DNA of 64,000 nucleotides from Marinobacter sp. ELB17 (GTDB lineage Bacteria > Pseudomonadota > Gammaproteobacteria > Pseudomonadales > Oleiphilaceae): NCBI RefSeq assembly GCF_000169375.1, contig NZ_AAXY01000004.1, forward strand, positions 62,001 through 126,000, read 5' to 3'. The first letter of the stretch is position 1. The number at the start of each line of letters is the position of its first letter. Of the stretch, positions 54,755 through 63,364 are shown piece by piece. The position numbers were made by a program, and so were the translations under genes. Under the pieces are notes generated by a model. It worked only from the letters and a program-made list of their open reading frames with translations. It did no database searches and was not told the origin of the DNA.

Positions 54755-54932
54755 GCTAGGGCCTCATGTATACAGTTTTTTTGGCATCTGCAGATGTTAC
54801 CAAAACCATGAATATTCGGGCCGGAGCATCAGAGGTACCTCCTGCTGGGGAGCTATGGGGTAGGCTTTTTCGTGGCAACAGGTGGAAGGGGATAGAGTCT
54901 TGATTTCTCTGGTGGGGTAGGCGCCATGAACG

Positions 54933-54946
54933 TTGATATGCATCAA
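54933..54946 (+). promoter_or_regulatory. FNR/ANR box upstream of the universal stress gene
   Basis: TTGAT-ATGC-ATCAA is a perfect copy of the FNR/ANR consensus. Its centre (54939.5) is about 42 bp before a start point expected from a -10-like GCTAAT at 54970-54975, the spacing of class II FNR-activated promoters. The site could also affect the divergent MFS gene. Confidence 0.82.
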
Positions 54947-55035
54947 TTATAAGTGGCTGTTAAGTGTGGGCTAATGCACTCATAGACCACCGCAACGCCT
55001 GTAACGGTGCCGATGAATTCGCCGGGAAACCCCCT

Positions 55036-55497
55036 ATGAAAATAATGATCGCCTACGATGGCTCGCGCAACGCCAAACTGGCGTTGGCACAAACCATCAC
55101 CATGTTTCACTCGCTCAAACCTACCCTCAGCCTGGTTGCCGTGGCCGAGAACCCGCGAGACATAACCGCAAGCAACGAGGACTTGTTTCAGGAAGAACTG
55201 GCAAGTTTAAAAAAGGCCCTGCAAGAAGCTCTGGAAATGTGCGTTCAGGAAGGCATCAATGCCAACTCCCTGTTGCTGGAGGGAGACGCACGCAAGATGT
55301 TGCTGTACGCAGCTGAAAATAAAGTGCAGCCAAACATGTTGGTGATTGCCCGCCACAGTGAAGAGCCGGACGGCGGTTTTATTGCCCGTTCACTGACTTA
55401 TTTCGTGGATGAGCTGGACTACATGACATTCGGTAAGGTCAGTTCGTTTCTGGCGCGCCGTGTGCAATGCCCACTGCTTATTCTGCCTAGCTGCTGA
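55036..55497 (+). CDS. Universal stress protein
   Basis: A 153-residue UspA-fold protein read from ATG 55036 (MKIMIAYDGSRNAKLAL); the frame is open upstream to 54964 without support. The C-terminal phosphate-binding loop is altered: after SFLARRVQCPLLILP the typical GxxGS pattern is not obvious, so ATP binding is uncertain. It lies behind the FNR box and before the nitrate transporter, suggesting an anaerobic role. Confidence 0.88.
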   Translation: MKIMIAYDGSRNAKLALAQTITMFHSLKPTLSLVAVAENPRDITASNEDLFQEELASLKKALQEALEMCVQEGINANSLLLEGDARKMLLYAAENKVQPNMLVIARHSEEPDGGFIARSLTYFVDELDYMTFGKVSSFLARRVQCPLLILPSC

Positions 55498-55558
55498 TCG
55501 CCGCTGGCGCTGTAGTAACCGACAGAACTGAAAGAACTAGAAGCCCCCGGAGGCTTAA

Positions 55559-57058
55559 ATGAAAGTCGCAGCTATATTCGGTTTTAAAAATCCAGAGATC
55601 AAAGCGCTGCACCTGACCTGGATTGCGTTCTTTATCACATTTTACGTGTGGTTCAACATGGCGCCGCTGGCGTCAAGCATGCTGAAAAGCGTGAACTGGC
55701 TGACCGCCGATGATTTGCGCCTGTTTGCCATCTGTAACGTGGCGTTGACCATACCCGCACGAATTATTGTGGGTATGGCACTGGACCGCTTTGGCCCGCG
55801 CCGGGTGTTTTCGATTCTGATGGTGCTGATGTCGATACCGGCGCTGACCTTCGCCTTCGGTAATACCATGACTCAATTGCTGGTTAGTCGCCTGGTGCTC
55901 AGCTCCATTGGCGCCAGCTTCGTGGTGGGTATTCACATGACCGCCATGTGGTTCAAGCCCCGCGATATCGGCTTTGCCGAGGGCTTCTACGCCGGTTGGG
56001 GCAACTTTGGCTCGGCCGCTGCTGCGCTAACACTGCCGACCATTGCCCTGCAAATGTACGGCGGTGATGATGGCTGGCGCTGGGCCATTGCCCAGAGTGC
56101 CATCGTGATGGCGCTGTATGGCGTGTACTACTGGTTTGCGGTTACCGATGGCCCCGTTGGAACCGTGCATCGCAAGCCCCGTAAAGCCAGTGCGTTGGAA
56201 GTCAGTACCTGGGGCGACATGGTCAAGCTGATTCTATGGACCATTCCGTTGATTGGCGTACTGGCTATTCTGGTGTGGCGTATTCAGAACATGGGTTATC
56301 TGAGCGTGACGGGTGCAGTCGTGGCCTACGTGGTGATCTGTTCGATCGTTTGCTACCAGATTGCGCAGATTCTGCGGGTTAATGTTCCTATCCTGAAGAA
56401 GGGCGTACCGGAAGACGACAAGTACCCGTTTAACAGCGTTGCCGCATTGAACAGCACCTACTTTGCCAACTTTGGTGCGGAACTGGCGGTTGTGTCCATG
56501 CTACCGATGTTCTTTGAGGAAACCTGGAGCTTGGGCGCTGCCGCCGCCGGAATGGTGGCTGCCTCTTTCGCCTTTGTGAACCTGGTTGCCCGGCCTATGG
56601 GTGGCCTGGTGTCGGACCGCATGGGTAACCGCCGCTTTGTCATGCTCAGCTATATGTTTGGTATTGCGGTGGGCTTTGCGCTCATGGGCATGCTGAATCC
56701 CAGCTGGCCGCTGATTATTGCCGTGGGTGTGACGGTGTTTACCTCGTTTTTTGTGCAGGGTGCAGAGGGTGCTACCTTTGGTATTATCCCGTCCATAAAA
56801 CGCCGTTTGACCGGGCAGATTTCCGGTATGGCCGGAGCTTATGGCAACGTAGGTGCGGTGGTCTATTTGACAATCTTCACTTTTGTGACGCCCTCCCAGT
56901 TCTTCTACATTATCGCCGCTGGTGCGTTTGTAAGCTGGGTCCTGTGCTTTATGTGGCTGAAAGAGCCGGAATCGGGTTTCGCCGATGAATACGCAGTGTC
57001 GTCAGTAGACTTGCAGATCGAGGAAGAGGATCGTATTCGCACGGCGTCCCTTGGCTAA
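55559..57058 (+). CDS. NarK-type nitrate/nitrite MFS transporter
   Basis: A 499-residue carrier with 12 membrane helices. NNP-family features are the opening HLTWIAFFITFYVWFNMAPL, the Gly-rich signature EGFYAGWGNFGSAAAAL in helix 5 and SGMAGAYGNVGAVVYLT in helix 11, and Arg residues in helices 2 and 8 expected to bind nitrate. It lies 61 bp after the usp gene and may share the FNR-controlled promoter. Import versus nitrate/nitrite exchange cannot be told. Confidence 0.9.
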   Translation: MKVAAIFGFKNPEIKALHLTWIAFFITFYVWFNMAPLASSMLKSVNWLTADDLRLFAICNVALTIPARIIVGMALDRFGPRRVFSILMVLMSIPALTFAFGNTMTQLLVSRLVLSSIGASFVVGIHMTAMWFKPRDIGFAEGFYAGWGNFGSAAAALTLPTIALQMYGGDDGWRWAIAQSAIVMALYGVYYWFAVTDGPVGTVHRKPRKASALEVSTWGDMVKLILWTIPLIGVLAILVWRIQNMGYLSVTGAVVAYVVICSIVCYQIAQILRVNVPILKKGVPEDDKYPFNSVAALNSTYFANFGAELAVVSMLPMFFEETWSLGAAAAGMVAASFAFVNLVARPMGGLVSDRMGNRRFVMLSYMFGIAVGFALMGMLNPSWPLIIAVGVTVFTSFFVQGAEGATFGIIPSIKRRLTGQISGMAGAYGNVGAVVYLTIFTFVTPSQFFYIIAAGAFVSWVLCFMWLKEPESGFADEYAVSSVDLQIEEEDRIRTASLG

Positions 57059-57075
57059 GTTAGTCTGGCGCAAAG

Positions 57076-57112
57076 AAAAACCCCGCAGGAAGCGATTCCA
57101 GCGGGGTTTTTT
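57076..57112 (+). terminator. Terminator after the NarK-type gene
   Basis: The 11-bp arms AAAAACCCCGC and GCGGGGTTTTT are separated by a 14-bp loop and end in a T-run, 18 bp after the stop codon. Confidence 0.9.
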
Positions 57113-57133
57113 GGGGGGGTAGGGCCAAGGGTA

Positions 57134-57182
57134 GGGGACAGATTTTAAATCTGTCCCCGGTTTCCGTCTAGGATCTGTCCCC
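57134..57182. repeat. REP-like palindrome plus a third half-copy overlapping the end of cysQ
   Basis: A perfect palindrome with 12-bp arms (GGGGACAGATTT and inverse, 57134-57158) is followed by a further half-unit GGATCTGTCCCC at 57171-57182. The half-unit encodes the last residues of CysQ (GDRS). Sequences built on GGGGACAGAT recur in many gammaproteobacterial genomes, I believe associated with REP-type transposases. Confidence 0.72.
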
Positions 57183-57953
57183 AGCCCGTAAGCCCCAGGC
57201 TGAAAAGTGCGGGTTGGCAAAGTTTGGCTTGCCGTACACCATGGGCTTGTTGTCCAGGGTAATCAGTCGGCCACCGGCTGCACGCAGCACAGCGTCACCG
57301 GCAGCAATGTCCCATTCCATAGTGGGCCCCAGTCGCGGATACACATCCGCTTCACCGGCGGCCAGCAGGCACAGCTTTAGTGAAGAGCCCGCACTGGTCT
57401 GGCTGGCCACCTTGGCACCGGCTAAAAAGCGCGCCAGAGCGGCCTCGTCGCCATGGGAGCGGCTGGCGACAACGGTTAACCCGGCCGCTGGCACCGGGCG
57501 GCACTGAATGGCCTTGCGCTCGCCGTTTTCCTCTATAAAAGCACCTAGCCCGCGGCCACCGGCGAACAGCCGCTTCAGAGCCGGCGCCAGAACCACGCCC
57601 AGTACCGGCACGCCGTTCTCAATCAGCGCAATGTTAACGGTGAACTCGCCGTTGCGGTTGATGAATTCTTTTGTGCCGTCCAGGGGGTCTACCAGCCAAA
57701 AACGGTCGCCGGTTTTTGGTGTATTGCCGGCGGCAGCCTGCTCTTCCGCGACAATAGGAATTCTTCTGTCCAGTGCCTGCAGCGCCGGCAAAATGAGAGC
57801 TTCGGCCAGCTCGTCGGCTTCTGTTACTGGCGATGCATCGCTCTTCGTACGCACGTCAATATCGCCGGCGTAAATGTCCATGATGGCGTTGCCGGCGTGG
57901 TGCACGATGGGTAGAAGCTTTTCAAGCCAGGATGCGTAAGCGTCGTTCTTCAT
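57168..57953 (-). CDS. cysQ: 3'(2'),5'-bisphosphate nucleotidase CysQ
   Basis: A 261-residue inositol-monophosphatase fold enzyme that clears PAP from sulfate assimilation. Metal-binding motifs are VAEEQAAA, WLVDPLDGTKEFINRNGEF and EWDIAAGDAVLRAAGG. The final residues GDRS are encoded by a repeat unit, so the original C-terminus was probably replaced. It overlaps the DUF3422 gene by ATGA. Confidence 0.95.
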   Translation of the reverse strand: MKNDAYASWLEKLLPIVHHAGNAIMDIYAGDIDVRTKSDASPVTEADELAEALILPALQALDRRIPIVAEEQAAAGNTPKTGDRFWLVDPLDGTKEFINRNGEFTVNIALIENGVPVLGVVLAPALKRLFAGGRGLGAFIEENGERKAIQCRPVPAAGLTVVASRSHGDEAALARFLAGAKVASQTSAGSSLKLCLLAAGEADVYPRLGPTMEWDIAAGDAVLRAAGGRLITLDNKPMVYGKPNFANPHFSAWGLRAGDRS

Positions 57954-59260
57954 TGGTGTTTCGCCATTCGAATAAAGTGATGGTGAACAAGACGCACGCC
58001 GAGATAGACCAAAGTCAGAGTAGCCGGTATGGCGATGCCCAGAGTCAGAGACTTGTTAAAAATAATACCGGCGTCGTAAACGGAATCCAGTGCCAGTTTA
58101 AGCAGCCCGATCAAGTAGTAAGTAATGGCCACCACTGAAAAACCTTCAACGGTGTTTTGCATCATCAGTTGAATTCTGGACCGCCGGTCCATGGAGCTTA
58201 GTAGCTGCTGGTTCTGGCTCTGAATGGCCAGCTCTACTCGCATTCGCATCATGTCCGAGGCACGGTCTACCCGCCGTGACAGGTCTTCCAGCCGTTCGCC
58301 GACAGCTTCGCAGGTTTTTACCGCCGGGGTCAGGCGTCGGGTCAGAAACTCGGTCAGAGTAAGGTGCCCTGACAGTTCATCTTCTTTCAGTTCGTCTAGC
58401 CGTGTCATCACCAGCTGGTGATAAGCCCGGGTGGCTGAAAAGCGAAAGGTGGCGCGGGCACGAAAGGCTTCAATGCAGGCGGCGATGTGGGTCAGCTGGG
58501 TTAGCAGCGCCCGTTCGTTCACGTCATGATTGTCCGCCAGCGCTTGGGTAATTACGGCAAGCTGCTGATCCATATCGTTTAATGAAGGTGCTATCTCGCG
58601 GGCGACGGGCAATGCCATCAGTGTCATCAAACGATAGGTTTCTATTTCCATCAGGCGCTGGGTAAGTCGCCCCAGTTGGCTGTCGGACATCTGGTGATTT
58701 ATCACCATAAATCGCCCGAAACCGTCACCGTGCAGCCTGAATGTACTCCAGACTTTCGCTGCCCCCTCTTGCGGACTGCTGCCTACCAGTCGCAGTCCGT
58801 CGAAATGCGTGCGCACGTAGTCTGGATTCTCCCGAATCTGGTTGGGGCTTCCCGGTTGTATGTCTAGATGAAATGCGGCTATCACCGTGCCGCATAATTC
58901 TTCGAGCCAGCCCTCGGGTAGCAGGCTAATGCCGTTTTCAGTAAAGGGTTCAGACTGGCTGGAGGCGAGATTCACAAAAGTGTATGACGCAAACTCCATG
59001 TGCATTTCCCGCCTCACCCGAAGATGGCCAAAGGTTTGCTCGAAACAGCTCACGTCTTGCTGGGGTGGGGTATGGCCAAGCAATTGATGCAGGGTTTGCA
59101 GGTGTTGGAACTGCTGCTGGCGTTGCTCCGGAGTTGTCAGCACGGCAATGTGGCTGAGCCGTGCAGGTGAGGGAAGTATCTGAAACGGGCGAGAGTGCAG
59201 TTCGCTGTAAAGATCTTCCCGTAGAGGGTGGATGTCGAGGTTGGCCAGTAACTCGCTCAC
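57950..59260 (-). CDS. DUF3422 family membrane protein
   Basis: A 436-residue protein is read from GTG 59260 (AGGAT upstream); the frame is open to an ATG at 59362, but similarity starts around HPLREDLYSELHSRPF. It has a mostly cytosolic N-terminal domain (FTEFVVNHE-like RFMVINHQMSDSQLGRLTQR), then a helical region and two C-terminal membrane helices (near GFSVVAITYYLIGLLKLAL and TLGIAIPATLTLVYLGVRLV). The function is unknown. Coupled to cysQ. Confidence 0.85.
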   Translation of the reverse strand: MSELLANLDIHPLREDLYSELHSRPFQILPSPARLSHIAVLTTPEQRQQQFQHLQTLHQLLGHTPPQQDVSCFEQTFGHLRVRREMHMEFASYTFVNLASSQSEPFTENGISLLPEGWLEELCGTVIAAFHLDIQPGSPNQIRENPDYVRTHFDGLRLVGSSPQEGAAKVWSTFRLHGDGFGRFMVINHQMSDSQLGRLTQRLMEIETYRLMTLMALPVAREIAPSLNDMDQQLAVITQALADNHDVNERALLTQLTHIAACIEAFRARATFRFSATRAYHQLVMTRLDELKEDELSGHLTLTEFLTRRLTPAVKTCEAVGERLEDLSRRVDRASDMMRMRVELAIQSQNQQLLSSMDRRSRIQLMMQNTVEGFSVVAITYYLIGLLKLALDSVYDAGIIFNKSLTLGIAIPATLTLVYLGVRLVHHHFIRMAKHQ

Positions 59261-59387
59261 GCTGGGGCTGATCCTGTTGTTGGAGAGAGAAGCGGTAAAG
59301 GATGCCCAGAATAGTAACCCGGAAGGGGTGTTTGACAATAGCGAACAGAGAGGGCTTGGCAAGCTTCTCTCTGCTCAGTGTTTAAGA

Positions 59388-60077
59388 TTAGCGGTTCTTG
59401 AATACCACCGTCTCATCGAGAGGGACGCGGGTAGTGCGCGTGTTGTTTGCCTTGACCTCTGAGTCGCCGTAACCAAAACAGATACCAAACACCACGCCGA
59501 TGTTTTCCTCCAGTCCAAATGCATCACGAACCAGGTCAGGGTGGGATCGCAAACTACCCATAGCACAGGAACTGATGCCTTGTGCAGTCATTGCCAGCAT
59601 CAGGGTTTGGGCATAAATGCCGACATCGACTGCGATGGTGGCACCAAAAGAGCGATCCATGCAAAGAAAGGCTACATGTGGCGCATCAAAGAACTCGAAG
59701 TTGCGCAGAGCCGCTCGGCTGCGTCCGGCTTTGTCGTCGCGGGCAATTTCCATTTCTCCGTACAGTGCTGCGGCGCAGTCAACTTGCCTGCCGCGATAAA
59801 CGCCCTCAAATTTGCTGACGTAGCTAAAATCAGGTTCAGAGGGTGCCCCCGCCATTGCGCGACCGATAAACTGATCTCGCAATGAGTTACGTAGATCGCC
59901 CGAAGCAACCACGACATACCACGGTTGAGTGTTGCAGTTTGACGGTGCTTGCTGTGCCTGTTCGAACACGTTGCGCATGGTTTCTTCAGGAACCGTTTTT
60001 GGCAAAAAACCACGGACGGAGCGCCGCTGAAAAATTGCATCTACCAGAGACATCGCAGGCTTGCTGATTGCATTCAT
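59388..60077 (-). CDS. Nitroreductase family protein
   Basis: A 229-residue FMN-dependent oxidoreductase read from ATG 60077; the upstream frame to 60170 is very basic and unsupported. FMN-binding motifs are RRSVRGFLPKTVPEE, QQAPSNCNTQPWYVVVA and GISSCAMGSL. The substrate is not known. No adjacent operon partner; the TRAP genes upstream are separated by about 130 bp. Confidence 0.9.
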   Translation of the reverse strand: MNAISKPAMSLVDAIFQRRSVRGFLPKTVPEETMRNVFEQAQQAPSNCNTQPWYVVVASGDLRNSLRDQFIGRAMAGAPSEPDFSYVSKFEGVYRGRQVDCAAALYGEMEIARDDKAGRSRAALRNFEFFDAPHVAFLCMDRSFGATIAVDVGIYAQTLMLAMTAQGISSCAMGSLRSHPDLVRDAFGLEENIGVVFGICFGYGDSEVKANNTRTTRVPLDETVVFKNR

Positions 60078-60206
60078 AGGAAGTTCCGAAATAATGAGTA
60101 CGCGGTGTTGTTTTTTAGCCGTTTTAATTTTTTTATAACGTCGGTGTTTATGAACATCACGTCCAGACACAGTCAGAACGTGATGTTGAGCTCATGATTG
60201 AGCGGA

Positions 60207-61517
60207 TCAGAAGAACACGTTTGGAAGCCAGGTAGCGATTTTCGGAAAGACCATAATGATGCCAATGGCTATGATTTCGATGATTACGAACGGAACAACG
60301 GAGGTGTAGATGTCCTTCATGGTAATGCCTGGCGGTACGACACCTTTCAGATAGAACAGGTTAAATCCGAAGGGCGGAGTCTTATAGCCGATTTCCATGT
60401 TGATCACGAACAATATGCCGAACCAGATCGGATCGAAGCCAAGGGATTTCACGATGGGCATGAACACCGGCAGAGTGATCAGCATGATGCCAACCGGATC
60501 GAGCACCATGGCGAGGAAAAATATGATCACCATCATTGCAATGATGATGCCCCACGGACCGCCGGGAATGTGCTGCATCATGCCTTCTATCAGCTCTTGA
60601 GCTCCCATGCTTTGGTATGCCGCGCTAAACGCGTGAGCGGCAAACAGGATCCACATGATCATGCCCGTAAGTTTGAAGGTACGGATAGCGGCTTCCTGCA
60701 GGATGCTCCACTTAAACTGGCGATAGACGGCCGCCGAAATCAGCGAACCAAGAACACCCATGGCGGCTGCTTCCGTTGGCGTGGTAACGCCACCGATGAT
60801 GGAGCCTAAAACCATGAAAACAACGCCCATGGGCAGCAGTACAGATCTTAATGCACGGAGCTTCTCAGGCCAGGTGCCACGTTCCTCTGGAGGCAGGGCC
60901 GGTGCCAGATGCGGCTGGAGGGTAGAGCGTATGAGAATGTAAGTGACGGTCATTACCATCAGCAGAACACCAGGCATGATGCCAGCAGCAAACATCTGGC
61001 CTACAGATACCCCGGTAATCAGTGCGTAGAGAATCATCAGAATGCTGGGCGGTATCAGAATGCCCCAGCCACCACCTGTATTGATGACACCCAGCGCCAT
61101 TTTGCGGTCATAGCCCCGTTCCAGCATGGAGGGCAGTGCAATGGTGCCCATGGCAACCACCGCTGCGCCACTGATGCCCACCATGGCAGCAAATATGGCG
61201 CAGATAACCAGGGTTCCTATAGCCAGGCCGCCGCGAAGGCCGCCAAACCACAGATGCATCATCCGGTACAGGTCCTTTGCCACACCGGTTCGCTCCAGCA
61301 CCATGGCCATGAAAACAAACAGGGGAATCGCAACCAGGGTAAAGCTGCCCATGGTGCCCCAGATCTGCGAGGCCACCATATAGAAGGAATCAAATCCCCA
61401 GGTGAAATAGAGGAAGATCACCGAAACGCCACCGAGAACAAAAGCCAGCGGCAAACCCAGCAGCAGGAAGAATAACAGCGAACCAAAGAACAGCAGGGTC
61501 AGGATTTCAATACTCAC
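60207..61517 (-). CDS. dctM: TRAP transporter large permease DctM
   Basis: A 436-residue permease with about 12 membrane helices. Family marks are the start GSLLFFLLLGLPLAFVLGGV, GGWGILIPPSILMILYALIT and TPTEAAAMGVLGSL. It moves the substrate in with sodium. It overlaps dctQ by ATGA. Confidence 0.95.
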   Translation of the reverse strand: MSIEILTLLFFGSLLFFLLLGLPLAFVLGGVSVIFLYFTWGFDSFYMVASQIWGTMGSFTLVAIPLFVFMAMVLERTGVAKDLYRMMHLWFGGLRGGLAIGTLVICAIFAAMVGISGAAVVAMGTIALPSMLERGYDRKMALGVINTGGGWGILIPPSILMILYALITGVSVGQMFAAGIMPGVLLMVMTVTYILIRSTLQPHLAPALPPEERGTWPEKLRALRSVLLPMGVVFMVLGSIIGGVTTPTEAAAMGVLGSLISAAVYRQFKWSILQEAAIRTFKLTGMIMWILFAAHAFSAAYQSMGAQELIEGMMQHIPGGPWGIIIAMMVIIFFLAMVLDPVGIMLITLPVFMPIVKSLGFDPIWFGILFVINMEIGYKTPPFGFNLFYLKGVVPPGITMKDIYTSVVPFVIIEIIAIGIIMVFPKIATWLPNVFF

Positions 61518-62059
61518 GACTGCTCTCCTTCAGAAGCGCTGTGATCCGGGCGGTAGTAATCCAGGTTGAATGCAATGGCAATGTCTTCAAGGAGTTTTGC
61601 CAAGCCCTGCAGTACCAGCAGTCCTGTTCCGACAGGAATGGCAAGCTTGGCCGGCCAGACCGGCGGATTCCAGGCTGAGTAAGAAGTCTCCCAGCCGGCT
61701 ATGGATTCGCTGGCCATATCAATACCAAACCACAGCAGGGCAAGAGTAAAAATGAAAAATATCAATGAGGTGACGATGTCCATAAACGCCCGCTTGCGAG
61801 GCGATAGCTGCGAGTGCAGAAGATCGACATTGACGTGGCCCCGATGAGCCATGATGTAGCCTCCGGACATCACCGCGTAAACGCCGAACAGCATTTGAGT
61901 AAGCTCGTTGGTCCAGACTGTGGGTGCGTCAAGCAGATAACGGAAGCCCACTTCCAGCAGCAGGAACGCGAACATGGCGAAAACGAGCAGGGCTACCCAG
62001 CGTCCGACAAAATCATTAAGACGGGTAACCCCTCTTATGAATGCGGTCAGCACACTCAT
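61514..62059 (-). CDS. dctQ: TRAP transporter small permease DctQ
   Basis: A 181-residue four-helix membrane subunit read from ATG 62059 behind CTGGAG. LVFAMFAFLLLEVGFRYLLD followed by WTNELTQMLFGVYAVMSGGY is the family motif. It bridges DctM and the binding protein. Confidence 0.93.
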   Translation of the reverse strand: MSVLTAFIRGVTRLNDFVGRWVALLVFAMFAFLLLEVGFRYLLDAPTVWTNELTQMLFGVYAVMSGGYIMAHRGHVNVDLLHSQLSPRKRAFMDIVTSLIFFIFTLALLWFGIDMASESIAGWETSYSAWNPPVWPAKLAIPVGTGLLVLQGLAKLLEDIAIAFNLDYYRPDHSASEGEQS

Positions 62060-62095
62060 TGCATTCTCCAGGAGGATGTTGGGTTTTTCAGGGAT

Positions 62096-62125
62096 AAAAA
62101 GGCCGGACGTCAAAGACTCCGGCCT
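62096..62125 (-). terminator. Terminator-like hairpin between dctP and dctQ
   Basis: On the minus strand AGGCCGGA and TCCGGCCT pair and are followed by TTTTT, 25 bp after the dctP stop. Partial termination here would give more binding protein than permease. Confidence 0.85.
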
Positions 62126-62149
62126 GTGTCACTTAGTTAATCGTGCGGC

Positions 62150-63196
62150 TTAGAGGTAGCCGAGTTCGGCCAGGTAGCCCTTCAGCATATCCAGCGCCTT
62201 CTTGGCGTTGTCGCTACGCTCGCCTTCCTCGTCCCACATTGCCTGTGCGGCTTTTACCAGTTTGTCCTGAACTTCATCCGGCAGAACGTTCACCTGCACG
62301 CCCTGTTCGGCGATGACCTTGGCCAGGGTGATGCGCTCCTTATAAAGGTATTCGTTAGTACGAACCCAGAATTGCTCATCGAGCGCATCCTTGACGATCT
62401 TCTGCATGTCTTCCGGCAACTTGTTCAGTGCCTTCATGCTGACAATGATGACATCAGTGCCCGCGATGTTCAGGGCCGGTTGAACGTGGTACTTGGCCAC
62501 TTCATACAGAGCCATGCTGGAGGCACCCTGGGCTGCACCCCAATGGGCACCGTCAACGATGCCGGAGTCCAGTGCCGAGTATAGTTCGCTGCCTGGAATA
62601 TAAGATGCTGCAGCACCCGCTTCGGTCAGGAACTTTTGCAGAACACCGGAGGAGCGGATCTTCAGACCGGTAAAATCGTCCCAGCTATTGATAGGCTCTT
62701 TGATCACCATTTCAGTGGGATACACCTTATCGGTCGCCCAGTAAACGTCGTGCTCTGCCGCTTCGTCACGAAGCATCTGCTCAAAACCCATACCCTGATG
62801 GAAGTATTCAGCTTCCCATACGTTACGGAATGCAAATGGCAAGCCGGAGGCAATGCCCGCAAGAGAGACTTTGTCTTGGGCATAAGCTGGAGAGATTGTG
62901 CCCATTTCCAGAATGCCACGGCTCACAGCGTTGAACGTGTCTTGGGCCTTGAAGAGCGCGCCGGCTTCATAAAGCTTGAGTTTCAAACGCCCGTCTGTGC
63001 GCTCGTCCAAAACTCGTTGCAGCCTTACCAGGCTGTCTGTGTAAGAGCTGCTGGCGCCCGGCCAGTGGGACTGCACTTTCCATGTGAACGTTTCCTGGGC
63101 GGCGGCGGGCGCGGCGCTCAGGGCAGCTGAAATTCCGAGGGTAAGGGCGGACGCGTAAACGGTCAGGGATTTGCGTGTCTTGGCGAGGAGATTCAT
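62150..63196 (-). CDS. dctP: TRAP transporter substrate-binding protein DctP
   Basis: A 348-residue periplasmic binding protein with a signal peptide ending near APAAAQ. DctP features are TFTWKVQSHWPGASSSYTDS at the start, then LKIRSSGVLQKFLTEAGAA with the Arg that clamps a carboxylate, and SALDSGIVDGAHWGAAQGAS. The length and the Trp-rich start resemble the subgroup for larger organic acids or mannitol-like ligands; substrate unknown. The nearby divergent enoyl-CoA hydratase hints at import of an organic acid. Confidence 0.93.
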   Translation of the reverse strand: MNLLAKTRKSLTVYASALTLGISAALSAAPAAAQETFTWKVQSHWPGASSSYTDSLVRLQRVLDERTDGRLKLKLYEAGALFKAQDTFNAVSRGILEMGTISPAYAQDKVSLAGIASGLPFAFRNVWEAEYFHQGMGFEQMLRDEAAEHDVYWATDKVYPTEMVIKEPINSWDDFTGLKIRSSGVLQKFLTEAGAAASYIPGSELYSALDSGIVDGAHWGAAQGASSMALYEVAKYHVQPALNIAGTDVIIVSMKALNKLPEDMQKIVKDALDEQFWVRTNEYLYKERITLAKVIAEQGVQVNVLPDEVQDKLVKAAQAMWDEEGERSDNAKKALDMLKGYLAELGYL

Positions 63197-63364
63197 GACT
63201 GTGCCTCATTATTCGTTGTTGTTGTGATGTTGCTTAATGTTTCACTGTGCAGAACTAACGACTGCAGGGTGAATTATTATTTTCTGAACTTATCACAAGA
63301 TCGGGCTTTTGCAATAGGATGTTTTATGGATAGGCACCAGAATGTTCTCAATAAGGATAGTCCA

